In this document: positions 1-8,493 of the stretch, piece after piece
Numbering within the stretch: the stretch's first letter is position 1
How the letters are laid out: the number at the start of each line of letters is the position of its first letter
Assembly (NCBI GenBank): GCA_031414695.1
Contig: JANNWG010000014.1
Span: 124,001 to 188,000, forward strand
Source of the DNA: UKL13-2 sp031414695
GTDB taxonomy: Bacteria > Pseudomonadota > Gammaproteobacteria > Burkholderiales > Usitatibacteraceae
Length of the DNA: 64,000 nt
Direction of reading: 5' to 3'
Translations under genes and position numbers: made by a program
Notes under the pieces: generated by a model
Databases searched by the model: none
Told to the model about the DNA's origin: nothing
What the model saw: only the letters and a program-made list of their open reading frames with translations

Positions 1-1
1 T

Positions 2-133
2 GTTGTGGTGCGTTGGTTGATTCGCTACATTTCCTCACACGACTTTACGATTTTTGCGTGGTACAGAATCGTCTTTGGATTGCTTGTCTTGGCAACTGCC
101 TACACCGGTGTGGTGGATTGGCATGTGGGTTAA
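2..133 (+). CDS. uppP: Undecaprenyl-diphosphatase UppP (BacA family), C-terminal end only
   Basis: The gene enters from the left edge of the window and only its last 43 codons are present, ending in TAA at 131-133. The visible segment contains RWLIRYIS, then FAWYRIVFGLLVL, the typical last membrane helix of UppP/BacA-family enzymes. These inner-membrane enzymes dephosphorylate undecaprenyl diphosphate so that the lipid carrier can be reused in peptidoglycan synthesis. The family assignment rests on this short conserved tail. The catalytic part lies outside the window, so integrity cannot be judged. Confidence 0.75.
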   Translation, partial: VVVRWLIRYISSHDFTIFAWYRIVFGLLVLATAYTGVVDWHVG

Positions 134-163
134 AGCGGGTGAGCTAGATTAGCACCACAAATT

Positions 164-748
164 TTATTTTTTAATTTTCGCTTTCGTTTTTACCCATGTT
201 TTCACATTCGCCTTTGCTCTCGCTTTCACGTTTGCCTTTACGTCATAAATGGCACGTTCTTGCTCGACGCGATGCGCAGGCAAAGGCCGCAATGGCTTGG
301 CACGTATCAATTCAATGGCCATATTGCGTAATTTAATCTTTTGTGCAGCCTTAGCAAAGCGCTCATCAAATGTCGCTATAGATGTTGCTCCGCCAAGGTA
401 GGCTACAGCCAAATGCAGTGCATCGCCAGTTTGTAGTGTGCAGTCAATATTGCGTAGCCATTCGGCAGCAAGTGCGGACGCTTCATTGCTAACGTTAAGC
501 ATTAAAAAATTCTTCGTTGCCCGCGCCTGTAATGCATTTATCGCAATATTGGCGACGTTTGCAGTCAGTTCAGATTTGCGTTTACGAAGACCTGTCACCG
601 CATTGAATTCAGCACAAACCCACTCGCTGATCGCAAGTGAGTTTGTTTGTTCGTCAAGCCACTCTACGGCACGATCAGATAAGCTATCTTCGGTGAGTAA
701 AGAGACAATGATGTTGGTATCTAAATAGACAATAGCATTCTCACTCAT
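164..748 (-). CDS. PIN-domain toxin (VapC-like) with basic C-terminal extension
   Basis: This is a 194-residue PIN-domain protein, predicted to be the RNase toxin of a type II toxin-antitoxin pair. Acidic residues expected for the metal site are visible: Asp in YLDTNII near residue 10, Glu in CAEFNAV, Asp in TGDALHLA and Asp in the FDERF motif. A PIN toxin is usually 130-145 residues. Here about 50 residues are added at the C-terminus, ending in a Lys/Ala-rich tail with repeated VKA units. The ATG at 746-748 is preferred to a TTG one codon upstream. It overlaps the antitoxin gene by 8 bases, indicating translational coupling. The DNA coding the tail (about 175-256) closely resembles the 3' end of the unrelated antitoxin gene at 47.0 kb. 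The cellular target is unknown. Confidence 0.85.
   Translation of the reverse strand: MSENAIVYLDTNIIVSLLTEDSLSDRAVEWLDEQTNSLAISEWVCAEFNAVTGLRKRKSELTANVANIAINALQARATKNFLMLNVSNEASALAAEWLRNIDCTLQTGDALHLAVAYLGGATSIATFDERFAKAAQKIKLRNMAIELIRAKPLRPLPAHRVEQERAIYDVKANVKARAKANVKTWVKTKAKIKK
175..256 (-). repeat. Shared 3'-coding segment, copy 1 (inside PIN toxin gene)
   Basis: Two blocks, 175-190 and 231-256, match blocks at 47023-47038 and 47058-47083 in a Phd-like antitoxin gene. By eye the first 16-base block differs at one position and the second 26-base block at three. The second block encodes RAIYDVKAN here and RAVYDVKAN in the other copy. The spacing between the blocks differs (40 against 19 bases). 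Confidence 0.7.
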
Positions 749-992
749 CAATTAAGCCATCGCGCATTTGTCTGATAATTTCAACGGATGATGTTTTCAT
801 TCGTGGTGTCATCTCCCGAATGGCGCGTAATTCCGCCAAATCCATTTTCGGTTTAATCGGCAGCGCGTTTGCAGGCACGATGTTTACAACGGGCTTACCG
901 CGTTTGGTGATCGTAACGGTTTCACCGCGTTCAACAATATCAATAATGGCGCTTAATTGCGCCTTGGCTTCGGCTACGCTGTATGCACCCAT
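741..992 (-). CDS. Phd/YefM-family antitoxin
   Basis: An 83-residue protein with a typical Phd/YefM N-terminus: SVAEAKAQLSAIID, then GETVTITKRGKPV and a NIVP strand. In this family the N-terminal part dimerises and binds the operator, and the C-terminal tail wraps and neutralises the toxin. It precedes and overlaps the PIN-domain gene, so it is the cognate antitoxin. An AGGAG ribosome-binding site lies 6 bases before the ATG at 992. A palindromic operator overlapping a promoter lies just upstream, so autoregulation is likely. Pairing a Phd-type antitoxin with a PIN toxin is well known in VapBC-like modules. Confidence 0.88.
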   Translation of the reverse strand: MGAYSVAEAKAQLSAIIDIVERGETVTITKRGKPVVNIVPANALPIKPKMDLAELRAIREMTPRMKTSSVEIIRQMRDGLIDE

Positions 993-1011
993 GATGTGCT
1001 CCTAATGGCTA

Positions 1012-1057
1012 ATATGACTATCTAGATGGTCATATGCTAGCACAGCAATGGTGACAA
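1012..1057 (-). promoter_or_regulatory. Promoter and palindromic operator of the toxin-antitoxin operon
   Basis: A 24-bp palindrome at 1012-1035, core ATGACTATCTAGATGGTCAT, has only one mismatched pair. On the minus strand a -35-like TTGTCA (1057-1052) and a -10-like TATGAC (1034-1029) are separated by 17 bp, so the palindrome covers the -10 element. This is the arrangement expected for autorepression by the Phd-type antitoxin. The 3' edge is 20 bp from the antitoxin start codon. Confidence 0.65.
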
Positions 1058-1112
1058 GCAAGGGGATATTTCGACCCTATACTTGCGTTTATCTTATTAG
1101 CTTGGCTTTCTA

Positions 1113-1676
1113 ATGGTTCTCATCATTCACGCGCATCCCTACCCACAACATTCACGCGCTACTCAAGCGATGTTAGACGCAGTGCGTGTGCACCCAGACA
1201 CTGAAATTCGCTCTCTTTATGATCTTTATCCTGACTTTGATATTGATATTCAAGCGGAGCAGGCCGCACTTGCGCGCGCAGATTTGGTGGTGTGGTTGCA
1301 CCCCATTTATTGGTACAGCGTGCCAGCAATGATGAAATATTATTTTGATGTGGTGTTATCCCTCGGTTGGGCTTATGGCGAAGTAAATGGCGTGAAAACA
1401 CGTGCGTTGGAAGGCAAGTCATGTTTGTGGGTGACATCGACTGGCGGGACAGAGTCGTCATATACGGCTGAGGGCGTACATCAATTGCCGTTTGACGCCG
1501 TTGAAAAACCCATACGCCAAACCGCACTTTTTTGCGGCATGACTTGGATGCCGCCCATCATATTGCATGGCGCACATGTGGTGAGTGATGCTGAAGTAGC
1601 TGCGGCAGCGAATCAATTTCGCACACGCCTAATGTCACACAGCGCTCAACAAAAAGGAAATGACCATGCTAATTGA
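1113..1676 (+). CDS. kefF: KefF-like NAD(P)H quinone oxidoreductase, ancillary protein of K+ efflux
   Basis: A 187-residue flavodoxin-fold protein of the NAD(P)H dehydrogenase (quinone) family. Visible features are the N-terminal VLIIHAHPYPQHSRA segment that binds the flavin phosphate, WLHPIYWYSVPAMMKYYFD and VTSTGGTESSY near the isoalloxazine, all characteristic of KefF/MdaB-type proteins. KefF binds FMN, reduces electrophilic quinones and is needed for full activity of the KefC antiporter at the cytoplasmic face. The stop codon overlaps the start of kefC, so the two are translationally coupled, as in enteric bacteria. Confidence 0.88.
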   Translation: MVLIIHAHPYPQHSRATQAMLDAVRVHPDTEIRSLYDLYPDFDIDIQAEQAALARADLVVWLHPIYWYSVPAMMKYYFDVVLSLGWAYGEVNGVKTRALEGKSCLWVTSTGGTESSYTAEGVHQLPFDAVEKPIRQTALFCGMTWMPPIILHGAHVVSDAEVAAAANQFRTRLMSHSAQQKGNDHAN

Positions 1677-3465
1677 TGCGCTCATTTATTTAGTCGCCGC
1701 CGTCATCTGTGTGCCACTCGCACATCGCTTTAAGTTAGGCGCGGTACTGGGCTATTTGATTGCAGGGGCCATCATCGGTCCGTGGGGATTGGGCTTAGTT
1801 AAAGATGTTGAGTCGATCATGCATTTTTCAGAATTCGGCGTCGTGCTAATGTTGTTTGTGATTGGCTTGGAGCTTGAGCCAAAGCGTTTAATGGAAATGC
1901 GTAAAAGCGTTTTCGGCGGCGGCAGTTTGCAGATTGCGTTAACCGGTGCGGCATTAGGCGCGGCCTGTCTGGCGCTCGGATTAGGCTGGAAAGCCGCGCT
2001 GGTAGGCGGTCTTGCCTTAGCGCTTTCATCCACCGCGATTGCCGTGGCTACCATGAATGAGCGTAATTTTATGCCCACGCCAACGGGTCAATCTAGTTTT
2101 GCCGTACTACTTTTTCAAGATATTGCGGCAATACCATTGCTCGCGGTTATTCCACTTTTAGGTGTCGTGATTGCTGCTGATCAGTCTCAATCTGGTTGGA
2201 TTGCCGCAGCGAAAGCGTTTGGTGCGATAGCTGGTGTTGTCATCATCGGGCTTTATTTGACGCGGCCACTGCTTAGGCTAATCGCCGCCACCCATTTGCG
2301 CGAAGTATTTACCGCTTTTGCGTTGTTATTAGTGATTGGTATCGCGCAAATCATGACTATGGCGGGGCTATCGATGGGCTTAGGCGCGTTTCTGGCGGGA
2401 GTATTGCTGGCAAGCTCAGAATACCGCCACGCGCTTGAGACGGACATAGAGCCATTCAAAGGTTTACTGTTGGGCTTATTTTTTATATCAGTCGGCATGG
2501 CCATTGATTTTGGCTTGCTCACGAATCAGCCGCTGATGGTGGCAGGTTTACTGCTTGGTTTTTTGACCTTAAAACTCGCGACCCTTTGGTTAACGGCAAA
2601 AATAATTGGCGTTACCTCAAGACAACGTTGGCTATTTGCGATTTTGTTATCGCAAGGTGGTGAATTTGGCTTTGTGGTGTTCGGTGCAGCCACGCTTGCC
2701 GGCGTGTTGAGCAAAGAGTGGTCAGCGCTGTTGACCATGACAGTTGCGCTGTCGATGGCGACAACACCGCTTTTACTGTTGTTGCATGATTGGTGGAGCG
2801 CGCGCGCAGAGTGTGGCAATAGTATTGATGACAACGCCGACGAGATAACGGATAAAGATGCGCGTGTCATCATCGCGGGCTTTGGTCGATTCGGTCAAAT
2901 TGTGGGCAGATTGTTATTGGCGAATGGCGTGAAGGTCGTCGTGCTTGATCACGACCCGGATCAAATTGAGTTGCTACGTAAATTTGGCAACAAAGTTTTT
3001 TATGGGGACGCCGCTCGGCTTGATCTGCTTCACGCGGCTGGTGCAAATAATGCGACGCTGTTGGTCAACGCCATTGATGACATTGAAGATAATTTACAGC
3101 TCACTGATTTAGTGCGCGAAAATTTTCCCGCATTAAAAATGATCGCACGCGCCCGCAACGTAACGCACTATGTCGAGCTACGCAAACGCGGCGTGGAGAT
3201 CGTTGAGCGCGAAACATTTGAGTCTGCATTGCGGCTCGGCCGGCATGCGCTAGAGGCGATAGGCATAGATCGTTTTCGTGCGCGCGATATGGCGCACACA
3301 TTTCGGCAACACAATATTCGTACTAACGAAAGTCTGCTGGCGTTGATTGATGATGACGCTAAACTGGTTTCGGCGGCGAAAGCCGGACGCGATGAATTGC
3401 ACGCACAATTCGCCAAAGATCATGCACATTTTGAAAAGCAACATGCCACCAAAGAGTGGCATTAA
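1666..3465 (+). CDS. kefC: Glutathione-regulated potassium/proton antiporter KefC
   Basis: About 599 residues: an N-terminal CPA2-type antiporter of roughly a dozen membrane segments (residues 1-375), then a cytosolic RCK/TrkA-N domain from about residue 400. The RCK domain shows the dinucleotide-binding IIAGFGRFGQIVGRLLL and the YGDAARLDLLHAAGA segment. The transport part contains SSTAIAVATM and LFQDIAAIPLL, typical of KefB/KefC. The family lowers cytoplasmic pH by K+/H+ exchange when electrophile-glutathione adducts form, which protects against electrophiles. A second ATG at 1666 is preferred over 1660 because AAAGGA ends 7 bases before it. It overlaps kefF by 11 bases. KefB and KefC cannot be separated strictly by eye, but the kefF neighbour favours KefC. 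Confidence 0.88.
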   Translation: MLIDALIYLVAAVICVPLAHRFKLGAVLGYLIAGAIIGPWGLGLVKDVESIMHFSEFGVVLMLFVIGLELEPKRLMEMRKSVFGGGSLQIALTGAALGAACLALGLGWKAALVGGLALALSSTAIAVATMNERNFMPTPTGQSSFAVLLFQDIAAIPLLAVIPLLGVVIAADQSQSGWIAAAKAFGAIAGVVIIGLYLTRPLLRLIAATHLREVFTAFALLLVIGIAQIMTMAGLSMGLGAFLAGVLLASSEYRHALETDIEPFKGLLLGLFFISVGMAIDFGLLTNQPLMVAGLLLGFLTLKLATLWLTAKIIGVTSRQRWLFAILLSQGGEFGFVVFGAATLAGVLSKEWSALLTMTVALSMATTPLLLLLHDWWSARAECGNSIDDNADEITDKDARVIIAGFGRFGQIVGRLLLANGVKVVVLDHDPDQIELLRKFGNKVFYGDAARLDLLHAAGANNATLLVNAIDDIEDNLQLTDLVRENFPALKMIARARNVTHYVELRKRGVEIVERETFESALRLGRHALEAIGIDRFRARDMAHTFRQHNIRTNESLLALIDDDAKLVSAAKAGRDELHAQFAKDHAHFEKQHATKEWH

Positions 3466-3484
3466 TCATCAGGAGTGATGACAA

Positions 3485-3790
3485 ATGAATCCCGCCCGCG
3501 TCCGCCGAGACAAGCTCAACAAATTTACCGACTTGCCCAATGTCGGTCCCGCGTTTACGAAGGATTTTCACTTGCTCGGCTATAAAACGCCGCAGGATTT
3601 AGTCGGCTGTGATGGTGTGGAACTCTATGAAAAATTGTGTGACCTGACGAAAATTCGTCACGACCCTTGTGTGCTCGATACGATGTTATCAATTGCGCAA
3701 TTTATGAATGGCGGCAAAGCGGAGCCATGGTGGGCATTCACGTTGATGCGTAAGAAAACCTATCGCGGCAAATACTATAAAAAATCATAA
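3485..3790 (+). CDS. Cdd1-family helix-hairpin-helix protein
   Basis: A 101-residue protein with a helix-hairpin-helix segment (FTDLPNVGPAFTKDFHLLGY), then LYEKLCDLTKIRHDPCVLDT and a C-terminal PWWAFTLMRKK. This pattern matches the 'pathogenicity locus' Cdd1 family, often annotated as mitomycin resistance-like; its function is not established. The HhH motif suggests nucleic-acid contact, and the conserved RHDPC segment marks the family. It follows kefC by 19 bases and has an AGGAG upstream, so it is probably cotranscribed. The stop codon (3788-3790) lies in the flank of a dispersed palindromic repeat. Confidence 0.82.
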   Translation: MNPARVRRDKLNKFTDLPNVGPAFTKDFHLLGYKTPQDLVGCDGVELYEKLCDLTKIRHDPCVLDTMLSIAQFMNGGKAEPWWAFTLMRKKTYRGKYYKKS

Positions 3791-3858
3791 ACTCGTTTAT
3801 TGGCAAGCGTTTTCAGCCACTTTAGCCTTAAGATGCCCACCAATATTAGGCTTTAATT
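3785..3858 (-). repeat. Dispersed 3' palindromic element, copy A
   Basis: Imperfect palindrome around 3800-3842 with the flank AAACTC directly after the stop codon of the Cdd1 gene. Read on the minus strand it aligns along about 70 bases with copy H at 54.5 kb, including the AAATCA-TAAACTC end (given in gene orientation) and the ATATTG end. The stem is decayed compared with copies E and F. Confidence 0.6.
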
Positions 3859-4288
3859 TTTGGAAACATTCTAAAAATAGATGTTGACGACATATATTGA
3901 GTACGCTGCCTGTTACTTAGTTCCATATAAATACATTTATAGCGCGCAGGCTTCTTACACACTAAAGGTTAATATGTTGCGCTGTATGTTTAGTCTCCCA
4001 CCTGTTCATGCTGTGTTACTGAGTTTCCACGCCCCTTGCTATACGTGTCTAGCGATTCGACAGCATAAACACTAATAGCGGCCCCCGTTGATTCTTGACC
4101 TTTTAGTCATCAAGCATTACGCATTGTTCATCGCTTGCGGCTAATGCGATGCGCTAATCAGCATGTTGTACCCCTGCGTTGTAGACAGCCTGATCGACAA
4201 TGAATTAAGACTGTTCAACAAACACATCGCACTACTGGTTTGCATGTGGCAATTTCACACAATAGGTGACACGTTGAAAAATTCAAAT
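3859..4288 (+). other. Non-coding stretch without recognisable feature
   Basis: About 430 AT-rich bases between the Cdd1 gene and the Ig-like gene. Short open frames exist but show no family resemblance, no good ribosome-binding site and atypical composition (rich in Cys, His and Tyr). I see no tRNA, terminator or convincing promoter. Confidence 0.5.
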
Positions 4289-4855
4289 ATGGGTAAGCAA
4301 CCAAGCAACTGGGCTCGCTTCGTGATGACAATGGCGTGTATTGCTTTTGCGGGGCTCGCATACGCCCAGACGCCGCAAACTATTACAGGTTTTGCGCCAG
4401 TCAGCCCGATTATCTACAGTAATGGCAAAACAATTGCATTGACGGCGATGGGAGGCGGCTCTGGTAAGCCAATTGTTTTCACGTCCGCAACGACCAGCGT
4501 TTGTACAGTAGCGGGTACCACTGCCACGGTGCTCACAGTTGATACATGCACGCTACGCGCGAATCAAGCCGGTAACGCTACCTTTAGTGCCGCGCCGCAA
4601 TTTTCTAGAAATGTTGTGGTCAATAAAGGTAGTCAAACCAACACGTTCGCCACACTCAGCGCCAAAAGTTTCGGGGTCGCCTCATTTGCGGTGAGTGCTA
4701 CCGCAACCTCTGCATTGGCCGTCGCCTTCACCTCCACCACGACGCCGATATGCACAGTCTCAGGTGTAAACGTAACCCTTGTTAGCATAGGCACATGTAC
4801 CATTGCTGCTAATCAAGCGGGTAATACTAATTTCAACGCGGCAACACGGGCATAG
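4289..4855 (+). CDS. Secreted protein with two Ig-like (MBG-type) repeats, probably truncated
   Basis: The product is 188 residues from the ATG at 4289. A signal peptide is visible (hydrophobic core MACIAFAGLA, likely cleavage after AYA, mature end QTPQTITGF). Two repeats of about 75 residues follow. Each has the order phrase-of-small-residues, SxTTxxCTV, TxCTLRANQAGN or TCTIAANQAGN, then FNAAT or FSAAP. This repeat type is common in large surface or secreted proteins of Betaproteobacteria, which normally carry many copies and a sorting or anchoring C-terminus. Here the frame stops within the end of repeat two (NAATRA), with no anchor or further repeat downstream. It may be a remnant of a larger gene. 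An upstream ATG at 4163 is in frame but would bury the signal peptide. Confidence 0.6.
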   Translation: MGKQPSNWARFVMTMACIAFAGLAYAQTPQTITGFAPVSPIIYSNGKTIALTAMGGGSGKPIVFTSATTSVCTVAGTTATVLTVDTCTLRANQAGNATFSAAPQFSRNVVVNKGSQTNTFATLSAKSFGVASFAVSATATSALAVAFTSTTTPICTVSGVNVTLVSIGTCTIAANQAGNTNFNAATRA

Positions 4856-4956
4856 ATGTCTGATTGGTACAAATAACTAGAAATAAATGTCAATTCATAG
4901 GTGCACATTTTATTTACACGCTGCGTTACTTGAATCTGAATTTACGGCAATCCATC

Positions 4957-6288
4957 ATGGCTAAAAAATATTTCACTACACGACTGCACGCACAGCAACG
5001 TTGCTATATCGCGCACATATTGGTAGCTGCTTTGTTATCAATGAGCAATATCGCCTTTGCCAAAGTTCCGTTCACAAAAGACGCAATCAAAGTCAATATT
5101 ATCGATAGCGTTAGTCGTAAAAAAATTCCCGGCGCAATTGTTTTGGCAACACAATCCTACTACTGGACTGGCTTTCACAGTTCGGGCACGACTTGTTTTC
5201 GTGCAGCGGCATTAACGCTCAATAGTAGCGATAAACCTGAGAGCATCATGCTGCCGTCAATTGGCGTAGCCGATTTGATAAAAATAACGAATACGCGACA
5301 TATTGAACTAGCTGCCTATCGAGAAGGTTACTGCGGCGCAAAACCGCATGCATCTGCACAGCACGCAGGTTTTATAAAATATGCAGCGAAGAACGACCCT
5401 AGTGGCATGTGGGGAACCGTAGATTCCCCAGCGCCAGGTAGTGAGGTGACGATCAATTTGGTTCCTGCCAATGACCCTGCTGAACATCGACTTAAACACC
5501 TCAGTCTAGTAGCCCGTTTTTTTGCAAAAAAATGTCCGAATAATTCTCTTGTATATCTTGATCCATTTAAGAAAGCCATCTTGGCCGAAGCAAGACAACT
5601 CGCGGTAACACAATCTGAAAAAATTCAATTGGTAAGAATTGAAGAGGTGTTTGAACCAGAAAAACGTAAGACAACATTGCGCCTACTAGTTCATGGCGCG
5701 GCCAGCTCTGGTGACGTCGAAATTTTGTCGAAATATATTCGATGGGCAAAACAAGACCCCACTTTTACGAAGCCATTTTGTGAGTCTGCTGGAGACGTGA
5801 GAGCCGTCAGCTGCATCTCAATAGCTCACAACGCAGATGACATCGCAAGAACGCACGCATTCACTATTGATGAGCGAAATGAAAAAGGAAACACACCGCT
5901 GATGGAGGCCGTATACAACATGCAATATGGCGCTACTGAATTTTTACTGCAGCAAGGTGCAGATGTTAATGCGCTCAGTGGCTATGGTGGTTATTCGGCG
6001 ATAGACCTAGTGCTATCAAAAGCACGCGACGATATTAAGGAAACTGGCACTGACGGCCAAGCAATACAGTTGTTACTAATGATTGACCAACTCGTGAGTC
6101 ATCACCCCGCACCAACTTTGCACGCTCGCTACTATAACGACCTAACTGACTTAGAAAAATGGAAATTAAGCCCGAATGCTTACGATTTTTGGTTGAAGGT
6201 ACAACAAAAAACGAAGCGACTCATGCCACGCAATGCGATAGTGTTGACTTGCCCAATTGAACAAGTTGCAAGACAATCGCTACGCTAA
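4957..6288 (+). CDS. Secreted ankyrin-repeat protein
   Basis: A 443-residue protein from the ATG at 4957, chosen because an N-terminal export signal follows: a basic start, then HILVAALLSMSNIAFA and likely cleavage before KVPF. Residues about 28-120 contain VNIIDSVSRKKIPGAIV, resembling the start of carboxypeptidase-regulatory-like beta-sandwich domains. The middle has no recognised domain. Near residues 310-360 at least one clear ankyrin unit is visible (NEKGNTPLMEAVYNMQYGA, then LLQQGADVNALS). Six cysteines suggest disulfides in the periplasm or outside the cell. It converges with the next ankyrin gene, overlapping by 4 bases. The function is unknown; the pair may be related accessory proteins. 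Confidence 0.7.
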   Translation: MAKKYFTTRLHAQQRCYIAHILVAALLSMSNIAFAKVPFTKDAIKVNIIDSVSRKKIPGAIVLATQSYYWTGFHSSGTTCFRAAALTLNSSDKPESIMLPSIGVADLIKITNTRHIELAAYREGYCGAKPHASAQHAGFIKYAAKNDPSGMWGTVDSPAPGSEVTINLVPANDPAEHRLKHLSLVARFFAKKCPNNSLVYLDPFKKAILAEARQLAVTQSEKIQLVRIEEVFEPEKRKTTLRLLVHGAASSGDVEILSKYIRWAKQDPTFTKPFCESAGDVRAVSCISIAHNADDIARTHAFTIDERNEKGNTPLMEAVYNMQYGATEFLLQQGADVNALSGYGGYSAIDLVLSKARDDIKETGTDGQAIQLLLMIDQLVSHHPAPTLHARYYNDLTDLEKWKLSPNAYDFWLKVQQKTKRLMPRNAIVLTCPIEQVARQSLR

Positions 6289-8135
6289 TTAAACATTCGA
6301 TGTTTTGAAATTCTCAGTGACTGTGCATAACTTTTTTTGCCACCAAATTTTATAAGTAAAGCAACAATGTCAGGCCTATTTCTTGTGAGCGAGTCGGTAT
6401 ATGGAGAATTAGCCGACATGTCTTCGCGATTTGGGTTTGCGCCTGCCGCGAGTAGTAGCTGCACGGTTTCAGCGTTTTGTGAAACAACAGCAGAAAAAAG
6501 TGGTGTGCGTCCCATTGTGTCAACGACTTCAATCTTAGCCTTTTGAGCCAACAGTAACTTTATTGTTTTTGGGCTATTGGCGGCGTGATGTAGTGGACTA
6601 CTGCCAAGATCGGAGATGCTATTAACATCTGCGCCTTGTGCAATCAATTTAGCAACAAGATGCTCTCGTTCGCGCTGACCATTGCCCGTGCTAACAGCGG
6701 CGTGTAGCGCGGTCGTACCGTAATGACCCTTAAGTTTTAAGTTAGTCATTTTAGGCAAAAGCACATTAATGATTTCACTATCTTGCCGAGCAAGTATGAC
6801 AAACGCAGGCTCATTCGGCGTGCTTGGCATGGCGTTCGGGTCAGCACCATTTGTTAGTAAGTATGAAATTATGGGGTAGGCATTTTGCCGAATTGCCCAC
6901 CGTGTAAGTGCGTCCGCATTAGGATTACGCAGCGAAAAATTATCATCCGCTACCTGCTTAAACAAAGCTTCAATTTCAGGCGTGTTTGCATAAGATAATG
7001 ATTTTAGAATCTCAGTTCTTATCGCGCTTAAATCAATTTGTGCTATCGGAAAAATTCGTCCCAAGTGGGGAATTAAATCTTTAAGCACCTCTCGCTTTTC
7101 ATAGTCATTTTTTAAGTACAAAACACGCGACAAAACGGTAAGTACAAGTAATGTCGCGCGACTATCATTGCTAGCGCATCCTAGCTTAAACAAGCTTGGC
7201 AACTGGGCTAGCGCATCCTTAATTGCAGGCTTAGCCGGAAGTGAATCTGCCAACTCCGTAAACACTTCACTAAACTCGGTGAATGCTAGCGAATTTCCGC
7301 GATCCAACAGCAATTTTATAACTGCGGAAGGTATCTCGACAGTCGGAAATGTTACCCCTGGTATTGAGGTACCAACACTAGACCAATTTGGTTTTGGCAA
7401 AAGCGACAAATTACGAAACAGCGGTGATAGCGCTAGCGCAATATCTGTGTTTTGCGTATTAGCGATCACGCGCAAACTAATCGCGTTCCTCGAAAATCCG
7501 TCCATATCTAGCAATAGCCCATCGGTATCTTTACCAGCGTCGTCAACATCACTGTTTGCACAAACGTAGCGCCAAATAAACGTCGTTTTGCCCACACTTG
7601 TATATCGTGCCCAACCCTCAACTGTGCGAGGGCGACTGTTAATGTGATAGCTAATTGGTGGGAAATCAATACGTCCGCCGCCGTCTTGAAACGAGACGGC
7701 ACGGACGATTTTCGCAGTGCAATTTTTTCGCCGCTCCGCGCGAAGCTTGGCTAGCTCACTCACATCTGCAAGCATTAGCGCTGCCAACTGAGGACTTTTA
7801 TATTGCCAAAGCTCTGACATCAACGCTGCTGCCACAAACCTGTTGTCAAAATGCTTAATGACGAGATTCTCAAACGACGCTGAGTGCTCGTTTGCAACTC
7901 GCGCGCGCGTTAGCCAACCTTGAGCGTAATACTTAATTTCTAAATGCTTACCTCTCAACACAAGATAATCGAAGGCAACAATATTGTTCTGTGCACCCAA
8001 TCTGCGTATCGCACCGACACTTTGATTTTTATCGTCAATTAAAAGCTTATCGGCTTCAGAAAAACCATAAACGCACGAAGGAAAAACGAAACTGATAAGG
8101 AAAATGAAGTCAATAATTAAGCGGTTTAGTTTCAT
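6285..8135 (-). CDS. Secreted ankyrin-repeat protein, long
   Basis: A 616-residue protein. The ATG at 8135 is preferred to one at 8171 because AAGGA lies upstream and a signal peptide follows directly (MKLNRLIIDFIFLISFVF, then PSCVYG). The N-terminal 380 residues are largely helical and match no family I recognise. The C-terminal part carries four to five ankyrin repeats: LLTNGADPNAMP, GTTALHAAVSTGNGQ, LIAQGADVNSISDLGSSPL and DTMGRTPLFSAVVSQNA. The helical start could be degenerate repeats of the same solenoid. It lies opposite the other ankyrin gene, and both are exported. Ankyrin repeats bind proteins; no catalytic domain is apparent. Confidence 0.72.
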   Translation of the reverse strand: MKLNRLIIDFIFLISFVFPSCVYGFSEADKLLIDDKNQSVGAIRRLGAQNNIVAFDYLVLRGKHLEIKYYAQGWLTRARVANEHSASFENLVIKHFDNRFVAAALMSELWQYKSPQLAALMLADVSELAKLRAERRKNCTAKIVRAVSFQDGGGRIDFPPISYHINSRPRTVEGWARYTSVGKTTFIWRYVCANSDVDDAGKDTDGLLLDMDGFSRNAISLRVIANTQNTDIALALSPLFRNLSLLPKPNWSSVGTSIPGVTFPTVEIPSAVIKLLLDRGNSLAFTEFSEVFTELADSLPAKPAIKDALAQLPSLFKLGCASNDSRATLLVLTVLSRVLYLKNDYEKREVLKDLIPHLGRIFPIAQIDLSAIRTEILKSLSYANTPEIEALFKQVADDNFSLRNPNADALTRWAIRQNAYPIISYLLTNGADPNAMPSTPNEPAFVILARQDSEIINVLLPKMTNLKLKGHYGTTALHAAVSTGNGQREREHLVAKLIAQGADVNSISDLGSSPLHHAANSPKTIKLLLAQKAKIEVVDTMGRTPLFSAVVSQNAETVQLLLAAGANPNREDMSANSPYTDSLTRNRPDIVALLIKFGGKKSYAQSLRISKHRMFN

Positions 8136-8493
8136 ATTTTCCTTGGTGTTGATGTTGAATGTAAAGCACACACAGATGAGGTTGATTTACCAATATAGGA
8201 AATATCAAAAACGCTATCGCTAGAAAACGTATACACCATCAATTGCAAATGCAGGCCAATAGAATTCAATATGACACCAGTTATTAAACAAACCATTCGA
8301 CGAGTGTCATGGGGAAATAGGCTGAAATTTCTTGCCAATACGTAACACTGCGTATTGATGATCAGATTGCATACTCAAAACGATTTACGCATGACTTTGT
8401 AAGTAATATTTATGAGTTGTTGAGTTGGTCTTGCTGAATGATGCGGCGAGCATGTGAGTTTTAAGTGGCTACTAAAATAAAAGGGTCTCAACA
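8136..8493 (+). other. Non-coding stretch upstream of the long ankyrin gene
   Basis: About 360 AT-rich bases between the 5' end of the minus-strand ankyrin gene and repeat copy B near hemB. The only identifiable element is the AAGGA ribosome-binding site of the ankyrin gene just upstream of 8135. No conserved open frame or RNA gene is seen. Confidence 0.5.

Noticed and set aside
3881..4075. 64-codon open frame after the Cdd1 gene
   Set aside because: Composition unlike a protein gene (many Cys, Tyr and His), no good start site and no homology that I recognise.
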